This document shows, piece by piece, positions 25,869-33,961 of a DNA stretch of 64,000 bases. Every line of letters begins with the position of its first letter. The first letter of the stretch is position 1. The notes beneath the pieces are model-generated. The model made no database searches. It was not told the origin of the DNA and was given only the letters and a program-made list of their open reading frames with translations. The position numbers and the translations under genes were made by a program. Source of the DNA: Terribacillus sp. DMT04 (lineage in GTDB: Bacteria > Bacillota > Bacilli > Bacillales > Amphibacillaceae); the NCBI RefSeq assembly GCF_019056395.1, contig NZ_CP077639.1, forward strand, positions 1,118,001 to 1,182,000, written 5' to 3'.

Positions 25869-26074
25869 TAATTATCTTCCTTCCAGGTGATAACTTCTTC
25901 GATTGGTATTTGATAATGGCTGCATACCTTGTCCAACACTTCCATGGCAACATATTCATTTCTACCCATCTTAGCTAAAGTGGCAGATGAGATACCTAAG
26001 TCTTCGCGCATCTTTGACTTCGTTTCTTCTAAATCAATTAGGTGTTTCCATAATGGTGCATAAGAAAACGACAT
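25868..26074 (-). CDS. Small Xre-family HTH regulator coupled to int
   Basis: 68 residues, almost only an HTH_26-type Cro/CI domain: KSKMREDLGISSATLAKMGRN is followed by VLDKVCSHYQIPIEEVI. No C-terminal oligomerisation or protease domain. Transcribed ahead of int with a one-base overlap, so it may control int or act like an excisionase-type helper. A promoter (TTTACA, 18 bases, TATAAT) lies upstream on the minus strand, with two direct repeats that may be its operator. Confidence 0.85.
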   Translation of the reverse strand: MSFSYAPLWKHLIDLEETKSKMREDLGISSATLAKMGRNEYVAMEVLDKVCSHYQIPIEEVITWKEDN

Positions 26075-26117
26075 TAAACGACCTACTTTCTATAGCGTTA
26101 TGTGCATATTATAAAAT

Positions 26118-26143
26118 TAAATGTTTGCATATGTAAATGTTTG
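26118..26143. promoter_or_regulatory. Direct-repeat operator at the xre-int promoter
   Basis: TAAATGTTTG occurs twice (26118-26127 and 26134-26143) separated by CATATG, overlapping the -35 region (TTTACA on the minus strand). A 10-bp direct repeat with 16-base period suits binding by an HTH dimer or two dimers. Confidence 0.5.
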
Positions 26144-26252
26144 TTTCATGTACATAGAGGGAGATACGGGATTTTATAGAAAATATTTCTTGTTTTTATC
26201 TAATCAAGTACAAGTTGTTATGTTTATTTCCTTGTATATTTGTATTATCGAC

Positions 26253-26285
26253 AGTCGGCCAAGAGATACTTGGCTGGCTTTTTTT
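26253..26285 (+). terminator. Leader terminator before the phage late region
   Basis: AGTCGGCCAAG pairs with CTTGGCTGGCT (two G-U pairs) around AGATA, followed by seven T residues. It ends 12 bases before the next start codon and contributes part of its RBS region. It would stop a short transcript from the divergent xre region unless antiterminated. Confidence 0.75.
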
Positions 26286-26297
26286 ATGGAGGAAGAA

Positions 26298-26450
26298 ATG
26301 AACTGTACCAGATGTGAGTCCAGTTACCGGACAATGATTCAGTATTACGGCAATATCATCTGCACCGATTGTTATTTGAAACTCCCATTTGAGCAGAGGA
26401 AACAAGCTTATTGGGACATGGAACGGCGTGTAATAGCAGCGTCCGAATGA
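26298..26450 (+). CDS. Small zinc-ribbon protein, 50 residues
   Basis: MNCTRCESSYRT, then NIICTDCYLKLP: two CxxC pairs 14 residues apart make a likely zinc ribbon. GGAGGAAGAA lies directly before the ATG, at normal spacing. A longer in-frame reading upstream would run through the terminator and is rejected. Similar short zinc-binding proteins are common in Bacillus phages; function unknown. Confidence 0.6.
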   Translation: MNCTRCESSYRTMIQYYGNIICTDCYLKLPFEQRKQAYWDMERRVIAASE

Positions 26451-26453
26451 GTG

Positions 26454-26552
26454 ACTGTGCTCTACGTAGTGTCCAGTTTGACTGGGCTCTATATAGTGTC
26501 CAGTACTGTGCTCTACGTAGTGTCCAGTACTGTGCTCTACGTAGAGACCCCT
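26454..26552. repeat. Four 24-bp tandem imperfect-palindromic repeats
   Basis: Unit ACTGTGCTCTACGTAGTGTCCAGT at 26454-26477, variant at 26481-26504 (central ATATAG), exact copy at 26505-26528, and a fourth with a diverged right end at 26529-26552. Copies 2-4 abut with period 24; three bases separate copies 1 and 2. Each unit has ACTG/CAGT ends and a CTACGTAG core, so each is itself a partial dyad. Contiguous units without spacers exclude a CRISPR. Iteron, ParB/TerS-type or operator function is possible. Confidence 0.9.
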
Positions 26553-26582
26553 AAAAATAGTTTCTTCATATAATGCAAAGAC

Positions 26583-26640
26583 GCTAAAGAAAAGTTTAAA
26601 GAAAAGTTTAAAGAAATTACCTAGCAAATGTTTTTGCTAG
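26583..26640. repeat. AT-rich 12-bp direct repeats and hairpin after the tandem array
   Basis: Three copies of a TAAAGAAAAGTT-like element (about 26585-26616, last one partial) are followed by a perfect 8-bp inverted repeat CTAGCAAA…TTTGCTAG (26621-26640). Together with the array this is the composition of an iteron-plus-unwinding-element origin, but function is unproven. Confidence 0.7.
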
Positions 26641-26679
26641 TCAGGATTACTAGATTTAAAAAGAAGGTGATGGGATGAG

Positions 26680-26820
26680 ATGAAGAATAAAAAGGCTGCA
26701 GCTGCTAAGAAAGTAGACAAGCCGATGACTCGGAAGGACTGGATGGAACTGATGGGAACTAATCGTGATACTTACAAGCGTGGTAAGGGTGGAGCAATAC
26801 GGAATACAAGGAGGCGTTAA
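26680..26820 (+). CDS. Small basic phage protein, 46 residues
   Basis: MKNKKAAAAKKVDKPMTRKD, then WMELMGTNRDTYKRGKGG and a basic tail. AAGAAGGTGATGG precedes the ATG, though spacing is only moderate. Strongly basic (Lys/Arg-rich), with no cysteines. The next gene starts one base after its stop, and its 3' end holds that gene's AAGGAGG RBS. Too short to be found by length filters; coding is supported by the tight packing. Function unknown. Confidence 0.6.
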   Translation: MKNKKAAAAKKVDKPMTRKDWMELMGTNRDTYKRGKGGAIRNTRRR

Positions 26821-26821
26821 G

Positions 26822-27307
26822 ATGACTGATCATCCTGGTTCGATAAGGTATGAGTGTTTAAATTGCAAATCAACAAGATCAACCATTAAAGGAAAATATG
26901 GAGAAGTAATAGTGTGCGAGGTATGCAATGGTGCAATGGTGGATGTGTTCTATATTCACAAATATAAAGCAGCTGCAGAAACTAAACCGATCAACGATTT
27001 GCAGATTAAAGTCGAAGTAGATACAGCTGAATTGGATGCAGCAATCGAGAAGGCTAGAAAGTTGGACGAACTTGAAGTGTCTAAGTATATCCATAAGTAT
27101 GGTCCTAACAAGAAAGAGAAGCTGCTGGTGATTGAGCTGGATGATATCGATTCTATTCCTAAGATTATTTTCAAAGGGAAACAGGTCGATGGTATTCATG
27201 AGTTAGATATTGCTTGGCATTCAGAATCTGAATCTAATGCTGCAACAGGAGTAAGGTACACTCAATCAGATACGGACAGAGAGATATCTGTTGTTTATGG
27301 CGACTGA
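26822..27307 (+). CDS. Phage hypothetical protein with N-terminal zinc ribbon
   Basis: 161 residues from the ATG after AAGGAGG (spacing 7). The N-terminus YECLNCKS…VCEVCNGAM has two CxxC pairs, a zinc ribbon. A middle segment (VDTAELDAAIEKARKLDE) is helical, and the C-terminal half (LLVIELDDIDSIPKIIFKGK) is beta-rich. It overlaps the HNH gene by 11 bases. Position in the pre-packaging cluster suggests a late-region accessory function; I do not recognise a named family. Confidence 0.75.
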   Translation: MTDHPGSIRYECLNCKSTRSTIKGKYGEVIVCEVCNGAMVDVFYIHKYKAAAETKPINDLQIKVEVDTAELDAAIEKARKLDELEVSKYIHKYGPNKKEKLLVIELDDIDSIPKIIFKGKQVDGIHELDIAWHSESESNAATGVRYTQSDTDREISVVYGD

Positions 27308-27605
27308 GTACAAGACAAAGCAGCAGAAGCAAAGGTTCTACAAGTCAGGACCATGGCGAAAGTTAAGGCTCGTTGCATTAGAGCGTGACAACCATGAATG
27401 TCAACAGTGCAAGCGCAAGGGTAAGTTCAGCAAGGGACAGAACGTTCACCATCTTAAAGAGATCTATCATCATCCTAAGCTGGCGCTTGAGTTGGATAAC
27501 CTTGAGACATTGTGCATCGATTGCCACAACAAGGAACACAAGAGGACGTTCAATAACATTGGCACGAAGAAGGATAGGAAGGAGTGGAATGATGAGCGAT
27601 GGTAA
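27297..27605 (+). CDS. HNH homing-type endonuclease of the DNA-packaging module
   Basis: 102 residues. A CxxC pair (CQQCKRKG), the HNH core VHHLKEI…LDNLETLCIDCHNKEHKR, and a basic C-terminus are seen. In HK97-like cos phages an HNH protein encoded just before TerS works with terminase to cut cos. Its place one gene before TerS, followed by a GC-rich gap, supports that role rather than a selfish homing enzyme. ATG chosen at MATEYK. Confidence 0.88.
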   Translation: MATEYKTKQQKQRFYKSGPWRKLRLVALERDNHECQQCKRKGKFSKGQNVHHLKEIYHHPKLALELDNLETLCIDCHNKEHKRTFNNIGTKKDRKEWNDERW

Positions 27606-28029
27606 ACCAAACATTATTGTATCTGAAGTGACAGAGAAACATTTGATGATGAGGTATCCACACTTGTCAAAGGAAGATGTGAAGTCATTGTTTGTTCTTG
27701 GACTTCCAATAGAGACACCAATGAAGGTGTTTGGTGACAATGGTTATTTATTGCATACACAGAAACAATTGGGACTACAAGTTTATTGGGCAGACTTTTT
27801 TAATGTTGATACAATCATTGACTTGTTTGCAGGTGAGGACGGCATTTATTTTACTATTGTGGAGGGAAAAGAAATGAGTGTACAAGATAAATCGAAAGAG
27901 AAGGTACTAAATCTGTTTCAGGAATATGACGTCGAATACATTGATTACCGTGTTCAGGATGATGAATATTCCATCAGTCTTGTGAAAAAAGGAAAGCAGG
28001 AAGAACAGGAAGAAAAAGAAGAGAAATAA
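27592..28029 (+). CDS. Phage hypothetical protein, 145 residues
   Basis: Start MSDGKPNIIV after GGAGTGG, overlapping HNH by 14 bases. The N-terminal 75 residues (MMRYPHLSKEDVKSLFVLGLP) look like a globular helical domain; residues 100-145 are highly charged, ending in a Glu/Lys run. No motif recognised. It is the last gene before the cos-like gap. Confidence 0.7.
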   Translation: MSDGKPNIIVSEVTEKHLMMRYPHLSKEDVKSLFVLGLPIETPMKVFGDNGYLLHTQKQLGLQVYWADFFNVDTIIDLFAGEDGIYFTIVEGKEMSVQDKSKEKVLNLFQEYDVEYIDYRVQDDEYSISLVKKGKQEEQEEKEEK

Positions 28030-28150
28030 ATACACAAGACACCCCCCGCCTAAAAGTTTTGGGCTTTTTTTATGCCCGGGGAACCGGGGCAGGGGGTCGA
28101 TTTTCCAGATTTATCGCGCGTGGGCGCATGAGGGAGGGGGGTACCCATGA
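28030..28150. other. Candidate cos packaging site (GC-rich gap before terS)
   Basis: About 120 bases with G/C runs (CACCCCCCGCC, GCCCGGGGAACCGGGGC, AGGGGGTCG, CGCGCGTGGGCGC, GAGGGAGGGGGG) much richer than the surrounding phage DNA. It includes a weak terminator-like hairpin (28048-28075). Location between the HNH gene and TerS is where HNH-dependent cos phages are cut. The exact nick positions cannot be read. Confidence 0.6.
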
Positions 28151-28522
28151 ATGTCTAAGAAAAATCCGATTAAAAATCAAGATGAACAAATAGCTGCTGA
28201 GATTGAAAAGTGGAATGTGACACTGAGCAAGATGCCATCAAACAAGCGAGAAGCTGCACAGGTACTTGTCGAGCGGGTTGCTTTTATGACTGTCACTCTT
28301 CGCATATTGGAAGAAGACATAAAAGCCAAAGGGCCAACTTACAGATTCGTAAACGGTTCACAAAAGATGCATGTGGAGAACCCCTCCCAGAAATCTTATA
28401 ACACCATGATCAATCGATACACTGCAGCATGCGATAAGCTGCTTGCAATGGTGCCGAACGCTCCGGTAGATATCGATAAAGTACAAGCTAAGAAACAGCG
28501 CTCTGCGGAAGACTTGGTATGA
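28151..28522 (+). CDS. terS: Terminase small subunit (P27 family)
   Basis: 123 residues. The pattern NKREAAQVLVERVAFMTVTL … GSQKMHVENPSQKSYNTM is the P27/terminase_4 signature. It recognises the packaging start and directs TerL. A GGGAGGGGGG RBS is about 11 bases before the ATG. It overlaps terL by 4 bases (ATGA). Confidence 0.9.
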   Translation: MSKKNPIKNQDEQIAAEIEKWNVTLSKMPSNKREAAQVLVERVAFMTVTLRILEEDIKAKGPTYRFVNGSQKMHVENPSQKSYNTMINRYTAACDKLLAMVPNAPVDIDKVQAKKQRSAEDLV

Positions 28523-30153
28523 TACAGAACAAATATGTCACGGAGTACATTAAACTCTGGAAGACGGGCAAGATTGAGCTAAATAAAGAGCGCATAATGC
28601 TCATTGCTTATCTGGAGAGACACATCCTCACCCGGGATGACTTGTACTTTGACGAAACCATGCTTGAAAACTTCATAAAGTTTGCTGAACGATGGTACTT
28701 TCCACTAGAACCATTTCAGAAATTCTTTTCGGCGTTTGCCTTTCTTTTATACAAGGAAGATGACGCCAATTTTTATGAGCAATTTTTGTTACTCATGGGT
28801 AGGGGCGCTGGGAAGAACGGTCTCATCTCCGCCCTGGCACACTTCTTTATTAGCCCGCTGCACGGCATACCGAAATATAACGTGTCTATTGTGGCCAATA
28901 ATGAGAAGCAGGCCAAGACATCATTTAAGGAAATCTATGACACTATCGGGTCCAGAGAAGTTTTGGAAGATATGTTCTACCGCACCAAAGTCATGATAAT
29001 GGGATACGACACAAAAAGCGAGTTGCAATTCCATACATCGAACGCTGGTACAAAGGATGGTCTGCGTGATGGCTGCGTTATTTATGATGAGATTCATTCC
29101 TATGCCACTTTCGATACTGTAAACGTATTTTCTTCTGGACTCGGGAAGGTACGCAATTCAAGAGAGTTCTTCATCGGCTCAGATGGATATGTCCGTGATG
29201 GTTTTTTGGATAAAACAATCCAAAGAGCCATGGACATTCTTGAAGGCAAAGAGTTGGACGATCCGCTATTCCCGTTCATCTGCAGAATCGATAATGTCGA
29301 TGAAATGCACGACCCGGACAAGTGGGGCAAGGCAAATCCTATGTTCGAGTACGAAATGTCGGCATATGCGAAAGGCTTGCTCAGAAAAGTTAAGACCCAG
29401 TATCGCCAGTTGAAAACGAACCCTTCCAGCCGCATGGAATTTATCACGAAGCGAATGAACTTTCCGGAAGTGGACCTTGAGAAGTCAGTTGCCACGTGGG
29501 AAGAAATCGAAGCCACTAATAGACCAATGCCTGACCTGCAGCACCGAGCTTGTATTGGCGGCTTAGACTATGGCCGCATAAAGGATTTTGCTGCTGTCGG
29601 CTTGCTGTTCTACGTTGATGGCGACTACGTCTGGAAGACACACTCGTTTGCTCGAAAAGGTTTCCTGGATTCAGTCGAGCTGCAGGCGCCGATTCGAGAT
29701 TGGGAAGATCTTGGACTGCTTACCGTTGTAGATGGACCAGTAATTGATATAGAGCATATCGTTAACTGGTTTGTTGAGATGCGTGAAAGCCACGGCTTAT
29801 CAAGAATAGTAGCAGATACCTTCAGGCTTGATTTGGTGAAATCGGCGCTGGAGGCAGAAGGATTCGAAATTATTTATATCCGGAACCCTCGCGCAATACA
29901 TTCGCTGCTTGCACCCCGGGTGGAAACAGCATTTGCTAAACATAACATTGTATTTGGTGATAACCCGCTCATGCGCTGGTACACGAATAATGTGCTTGTA
30001 AAAACCAAAGCTGATGGAAACAAAGAATATCTGAAGAAGGACGAATACCGGCGAAAGACGGACGGGTTTCAGGCGTTCATACACGCCTTGTGGCAGGCTG
30101 ATGAAGTAATCGAAGATGATCAAGAGTTTTTCTTAGATGAATTAGTATTTTAA
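28519..30153 (+). CDS. terL: Terminase large subunit
   Basis: 544 residues. The ATPase half has Walker A LLMGRGAGKNG (about residue 92) and Walker B CVIYDEIHS (about 185-193). The nuclease half starts near IGGLDYGRIKDFAAVG (about 347), with the first RNase-H-fold Asp, and a later VADTFRLD. It pumps DNA into proheads and cuts it. The Bacillus HK97-type cos terminase family is likely from its pairing with P27 TerS and HNH. Confidence 0.95.
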   Translation: MIQNKYVTEYIKLWKTGKIELNKERIMLIAYLERHILTRDDLYFDETMLENFIKFAERWYFPLEPFQKFFSAFAFLLYKEDDANFYEQFLLLMGRGAGKNGLISALAHFFISPLHGIPKYNVSIVANNEKQAKTSFKEIYDTIGSREVLEDMFYRTKVMIMGYDTKSELQFHTSNAGTKDGLRDGCVIYDEIHSYATFDTVNVFSSGLGKVRNSREFFIGSDGYVRDGFLDKTIQRAMDILEGKELDDPLFPFICRIDNVDEMHDPDKWGKANPMFEYEMSAYAKGLLRKVKTQYRQLKTNPSSRMEFITKRMNFPEVDLEKSVATWEEIEATNRPMPDLQHRACIGGLDYGRIKDFAAVGLLFYVDGDYVWKTHSFARKGFLDSVELQAPIRDWEDLGLLTVVDGPVIDIEHIVNWFVEMRESHGLSRIVADTFRLDLVKSALEAEGFEIIYIRNPRAIHSLLAPRVETAFAKHNIVFGDNPLMRWYTNNVLVKTKADGNKEYLKKDEYRRKTDGFQAFIHALWQADEVIEDDQEFFLDELVF

Positions 30154-30169
30154 CGAAGGGGGTGAATAA

Positions 30170-31333
30170 GTGGGATTTTTAGACCTTGGTCGAATTTTTA
30201 AAAGAAATGAAGAAGTAGATGTGATGCTTGATCTTGATCTTTTCGAAGAGAAGTCTAATAAGGCACATCTGAAAAGAGTTGCTATTGAAACCTGTATAGG
30301 TTTAATCAGTAGGACCATTAGCCAATCAGAATTCCGAGTCCGGAAAGATAAAAAAACAATAAAAGATGAAATGTATTACAAGCTGAACCTTCGACCAAAT
30401 AAGAACATGACAGCCTCATACTTTTGGCAAAAGGTTGTTCGAAAGCTGATATACGAAAATGAATGCTTGATTGTTCAAAGCGATTCAGGCGATTTACTCA
30501 TTGCAGATACTTTCGCTAAGAATGAATATGCGGTGATGGAGGATGTATTTAAGAACGTCATCGTAAAAGATTATGAGTTCAAGCGCAGCTTCCTGATGAG
30601 CGAGGTCATCTATATACAATACTCAAATGAAAAGCTCTCGAAATTAATCGATGAGCTTTTTTACGATTACGGAGACTTGTTCGGTCGGCTACTGGAATTT
30701 CAAATGAGAAAGAACCAGATTCGAGCCACCATCGATACAGCTGGTGTGTCGGGTACTGCCGAACAGATATTGAAAAAAGTACAGAATTTCATTGATCGTG
30801 TCTACGGGGGCGTTCGGGATAAGGCTGTTGCCTTGATACCTCAGCAAAAAGGTTTTGATTACAAAGAGCACCAGAAAGATAATGCAGTCGGCCCAAGTGT
30901 AGACGAGATTAATAAGATTACGGATGGCTTTATGTCGCAATTGGCAGCGGCTCTAGGCATTCCAGTAGTCATGCTGAAAGGTGACACAAAAGATTTGGAG
31001 AAACCTACGCGGAATTACATGGTTTTCTGCATAAAACCACTAGCGAAAAACGTTAGTGATGCGCTTAATTATACCGTCATTGATCGTCGTGCATTCCTTC
31101 GCGGTGAACATTTGGAGATACGCACGCCGACGTACAGTAATATCTTTGATTTGGCCAACAGTATAGACAAGCTTATCGCTTCTGGCGGATGGAATCGAAA
31201 TGAGTTGCGCGACAAGGTGGGTGATGAAATGGTGGATGATCCAAAGATGGACGAGTATGTAATGACGAAGAACTATGAGTCCATTGATAAAATCGGCACA
31301 TCAAGTGAAGGAGGTGAGGAAGAAGATGAGTAA
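30170..31333 (+). CDS. Portal protein (HK97 family)
   Basis: 387 residues from a GTG start after GAAGGGGGTG. Typical features: ETCIGLISRTISQSEFRV near the N-terminus, RPNKNMTASYFWQ, and the stem region QLAAALGIPVVMLKG. It forms the dodecameric ring at the capsid vertex through which DNA passes. It overlaps the protease gene by 8 bases, the usual head-gene order. Confidence 0.93.
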   Translation: MGFLDLGRIFKRNEEVDVMLDLDLFEEKSNKAHLKRVAIETCIGLISRTISQSEFRVRKDKKTIKDEMYYKLNLRPNKNMTASYFWQKVVRKLIYENECLIVQSDSGDLLIADTFAKNEYAVMEDVFKNVIVKDYEFKRSFLMSEVIYIQYSNEKLSKLIDELFYDYGDLFGRLLEFQMRKNQIRATIDTAGVSGTAEQILKKVQNFIDRVYGGVRDKAVALIPQQKGFDYKEHQKDNAVGPSVDEINKITDGFMSQLAAALGIPVVMLKGDTKDLEKPTRNYMVFCIKPLAKNVSDALNYTVIDRRAFLRGEHLEIRTPTYSNIFDLANSIDKLIASGGWNRNELRDKVGDEMVDDPKMDEYVMTKNYESIDKIGTSSEGGEEEDE

Positions 31334-32108
31334 AGAGCTCAAGGAACAGCTCATTAATATGATGACAAAAAAATCTGATGTTCGATTTGAAGCAAATACC
31401 GACAGCAAGGAAGCTCGTTTATATATTTATGGTCCAATAAGCAGCTGGTCATGGAGCGGTACAAGCGCAAAAAGCATGCAGCAGCAGCTCACCAATACTA
31501 AGGCCGATGTCATTCATGTGCATATCAATTCACCGGGTGGTTCGGCTTTCGATGGTGTGGCGATTGGAACGCTTCTAAAAAATCACAAAGCGAAAATTGT
31601 CGTACATGTTGATGGCTTCGCGGCATCTGCAGCATCTGTAATTGCAATGGCAGGCGATGAAATCATTATGCCTGAGAACACAATGCTAATGATTCATAGA
31701 GCATCAACAATTGAATGGGGAAATGCAGCAGCATTCGAGAAGACTGCGAGAGACCTACGTAAGATTGACACAGCATTAGCAGCTTCCTATAAGAAACGTT
31801 TCATCGGAGAAGATGGTGAACTGGAGCAGCTGCTGGATGACGAAACTTGGCTGACTGCTGAGGAGGCTGTGGCTTTTGGTTTAGCTGATACAGTCAGTGA
31901 TGAAATCGAAATTCCAGAGCTCGAAGATGAAGCAGATAATCCGGAAGAACAACCAGATGAATATGAGAACAGCAAGGAAAAGCTACTCGCAAAATATGGA
32001 ATGGCAGCACAAACAAATAAAAATAAACCCAAGGAGACTAACGCTGAACCTGCGGAAGAAATTTCTGTGCAGAACGTGGCTAGTCTCTTTTTGAAATTGA
32101 AATTATAG
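31326..32108 (+). CDS. ClpP-type prohead protease
   Basis: 260 residues. Serine protease of the ClpP/SppA-like phage family: INSPGGSAFDG (oxyanion segment), GFAASAASVIAMAGD (nucleophile Ser) and LMIHRAS (His). The last 65 residues are Glu-rich and probably act as a scaffold linker that is removed. It cleaves the capsid delta domain during maturation. ATG chosen inside the portal gene, after GGAGGTGAGGAAG. Confidence 0.93.
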   Translation: MSKELKEQLINMMTKKSDVRFEANTDSKEARLYIYGPISSWSWSGTSAKSMQQQLTNTKADVIHVHINSPGGSAFDGVAIGTLLKNHKAKIVVHVDGFAASAASVIAMAGDEIIMPENTMLMIHRASTIEWGNAAAFEKTARDLRKIDTALAASYKKRFIGEDGELEQLLDDETWLTAEEAVAFGLADTVSDEIEIPELEDEADNPEEQPDEYENSKEKLLAKYGMAAQTNKNKPKETNAEPAEEISVQNVASLFLKLKL

Positions 32109-32119
32109 GAGGGCAAAAC

Positions 32120-33289
32120 ATGCCGAAAATTAAATTTGTGAACTTTGAAGATAAAAAAACAGCTTTTGCGGAAGCTGTACAAAACGGTGATCAGGAGGCG
32201 CAGGCATCCGCATTAAGCGAAATGATTGAGGCGCTTTCCAGTGATGTTCGCGCTGATATCTTTAATCAGGTGCAAAGCAATATGCAGGATCAATCCGTTT
32301 TGCAGGCTCGTGGCACTAACATGATTACTAGCGAAGAAAGAGAATTTTTCAATGCCGTTATCCAAGAAGGTGGATTTAAAGACAAGGACACTCTTCCTAA
32401 AACAACGCAGGAACGAGTATTCCAAGACCTTGTTGAATCTCATCCGTTGCTGCAAGCTATTGGTATTCAAAACCTTGGTGCAGTAACAGAGTTTATCTAT
32501 TCTGATCCGGAAGGCGCAGCAGTCTGGGGAGAATTGTTCGGAGATATCAAAGGGCAGCTTAATGCTACGTTCCGTAAAGAAAAAATTACGCAGCTTAAAT
32601 TAACTGCGTTCATTCCTATTGCGAACGACATGCTGCAGCTTGGACCAGTGTGGGTTGAGCGTTATGTTCGTACAATGATTGCCGAAGCAATGTCTGTTGG
32701 TCTTGAGCGCGGCTATGTAGCTGGTGATGGTCAGTCCAAACCGGTCGGCCTCTTGTATCAAGTAGCAGAAAACGGGGCAGTGACGCTTAAAGAGACAGCC
32801 GGAACACTTACATTCCGTCCTGGTCGCACAACAATAAATGAATTGAAAGGCGTAGTAGAAAAATTGTCTATTCGACCAGTTGGTAAAGATGGAGAAGAAA
32901 AAGTGCGTAATATTGCGGGCAAGGTTGTCATGGTTGTTAACCCATTTGATAGTTTTGGAATTCAAGCGAATTCCACTATCCAAAACTCTGCCGGTGCTTA
33001 TGTACAAAGCTTGCCATTTAATCCAACTGTTACAACATCATCATTCGTTCCAAAAGATAAAGTGCTGTTCTTTGTCCGTGATCAGTACATCGCTGCAATT
33101 GGTGGGGCTATGACAGTAAATAAGTTCACTGAAACAATGGCCATGGAGGATGCGACATTGTATATCGCTAAGCAGTTTGCTACAGGTAAACCAGTAGATA
33201 ACTACGCTGCACAGGTCTATGACTTGAATCTAGCAATTGAAGAAGATACAGCTGCACCAACTACACCAGAGGAGCCAGCCGGCGTCTAA
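32120..33289 (+). CDS. Major capsid protein (HK97 fold)
   Basis: 389 residues. A Glu/Gln-rich helical N-terminus (about 1-75) resembles the delta/scaffold domain. The body follows with ESHPLLQAIGIQNLGA, ITQLKLTAFIPIANDMLQLG and GDGQSKPVGLL, typical of HK97 capsids of Gram-positive phages. The C-terminus is a short Pro/Glu tail. AGGAGGGC RBS. The protease upstream is the processing enzyme. Confidence 0.94.
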   Translation: MPKIKFVNFEDKKTAFAEAVQNGDQEAQASALSEMIEALSSDVRADIFNQVQSNMQDQSVLQARGTNMITSEEREFFNAVIQEGGFKDKDTLPKTTQERVFQDLVESHPLLQAIGIQNLGAVTEFIYSDPEGAAVWGELFGDIKGQLNATFRKEKITQLKLTAFIPIANDMLQLGPVWVERYVRTMIAEAMSVGLERGYVAGDGQSKPVGLLYQVAENGAVTLKETAGTLTFRPGRTTINELKGVVEKLSIRPVGKDGEEKVRNIAGKVVMVVNPFDSFGIQANSTIQNSAGAYVQSLPFNPTVTTSSFVPKDKVLFFVRDQYIAAIGGAMTVNKFTETMAMEDATLYIAKQFATGKPVDNYAAQVYDLNLAIEEDTAAPTTPEEPAGV

Positions 33290-33306
33290 TCTAGGAGGTG
33301 GCATAG

Positions 33307-33609
33307 ATGTCTAATGTCACAGAAGAATTGCTGCAGGAATTTAAAGATCGCCTTCATATATCTCATAAAAGCGAGGACAGTCACCTTAAAAGGTTGCTGT
33401 CCTTTTCTTATGCGGATATTTCAGATAAGTGCGGTTCATTCAGCTTAGAGACAGCAAATCCCGGCAAAGAGCTAGTGCTCGAGCGTTCAAGGTACGCGTA
33501 TAACGATGCGCTTGAATATTTCAATGACAATTTCTTGTCACAGATTAATAGCTTTGCTCTGAGCAACCTTCCGGACGAGGAGGCAGTCGATGAGACCGAA
33601 CAAGTATAA
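33307..33609 (+). CDS. Head-tail connector (gp6-like)
   Basis: 100 residues, mostly helical: EELLQEFKDRLHIS, then LLSFSYADISDKCGSF, and ERSRYAYNDALEYFNDNF. This is the HK97 gp6/phage_connect family; it forms the ring under the portal. It contains a strong internal hairpin plus T run (33374-33406) that looks like a terminator inside the coding region. Overlaps the next gene by 20 bases. Confidence 0.88.
   Translation: MSNVTEELLQEFKDRLHISHKSEDSHLKRLLSFSYADISDKCGSFSLETANPGKELVLERSRYAYNDALEYFNDNFLSQINSFALSNLPDEEAVDETEQV
33374..33406 (+). terminator. Terminator-like hairpin inside the connector gene
   Basis: AGGACAG pairs with CTGTCCT, extended by ACCTT/AAGGT inside, followed by TTTTCTT. Within coding sequence, so it may reduce or process late transcripts; effect untested. 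Confidence 0.45.
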
Positions 33610-33961
33610 AGAGCCTCGGAAGCACTCGGGCGAGCTGAGAACGGCTGTTACGTTCTATGAATACGAAGATAATCCTGGACCATATCCGGGCGAGAGTGAA
33701 AAACGTACTTTATTTGAATGTTGGGCGGCGGTTGACCAAGTATGGCTGCGAGATATGGAGCAAGCAAAAGCCAATGGCACATTGTCAGACTTGACCATTA
33801 CTATCCGTGATCCGGGCGCAGATTACCGGCCAATGAACAAGCATTATGTACAGGTACATGAGCCGGAATATGAGCATTTGAGATATAACATCCGAACGGC
33901 TCAGCCTAACCTGAAAGACCGGCGCTTTATTGATATTGTGGCGGAAGTGGTGACAGGATGA
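33590..33961 (+). CDS. Head closure / head-tail adaptor protein
   Basis: 123 residues, from an ATG preceded by GAGGAGG. Beta-rich with RTAVTFYEYEDN, LFECWAAVDQVWLRD and ADYRPMNKHYVQVHE, which fits the SPP1 gp16/HK97 gp7 (phage head-tail joining) family. It closes the head after packaging. Its end overlaps the next start by 4 bases. Confidence 0.85.
   Translation: MRPNKYKEPRKHSGELRTAVTFYEYEDNPGPYPGESEKRTLFECWAAVDQVWLRDMEQAKANGTLSDLTITIRDPGADYRPMNKHYVQVHEPEYEHLRYNIRTAQPNLKDRRFIDIVAEVVTG

Noticed and set aside
26454-26552. CRISPR array
   Set aside because: Units are contiguous 24-bp repeats without spacers, and no cas gene is present.
26196-26627. Minus-strand ORF with repeated HYVEHSTG units
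   Set aside because: It only reads through the 24-bp DNA repeat array; no RBS, and the peptide repetition simply follows the DNA repeat.
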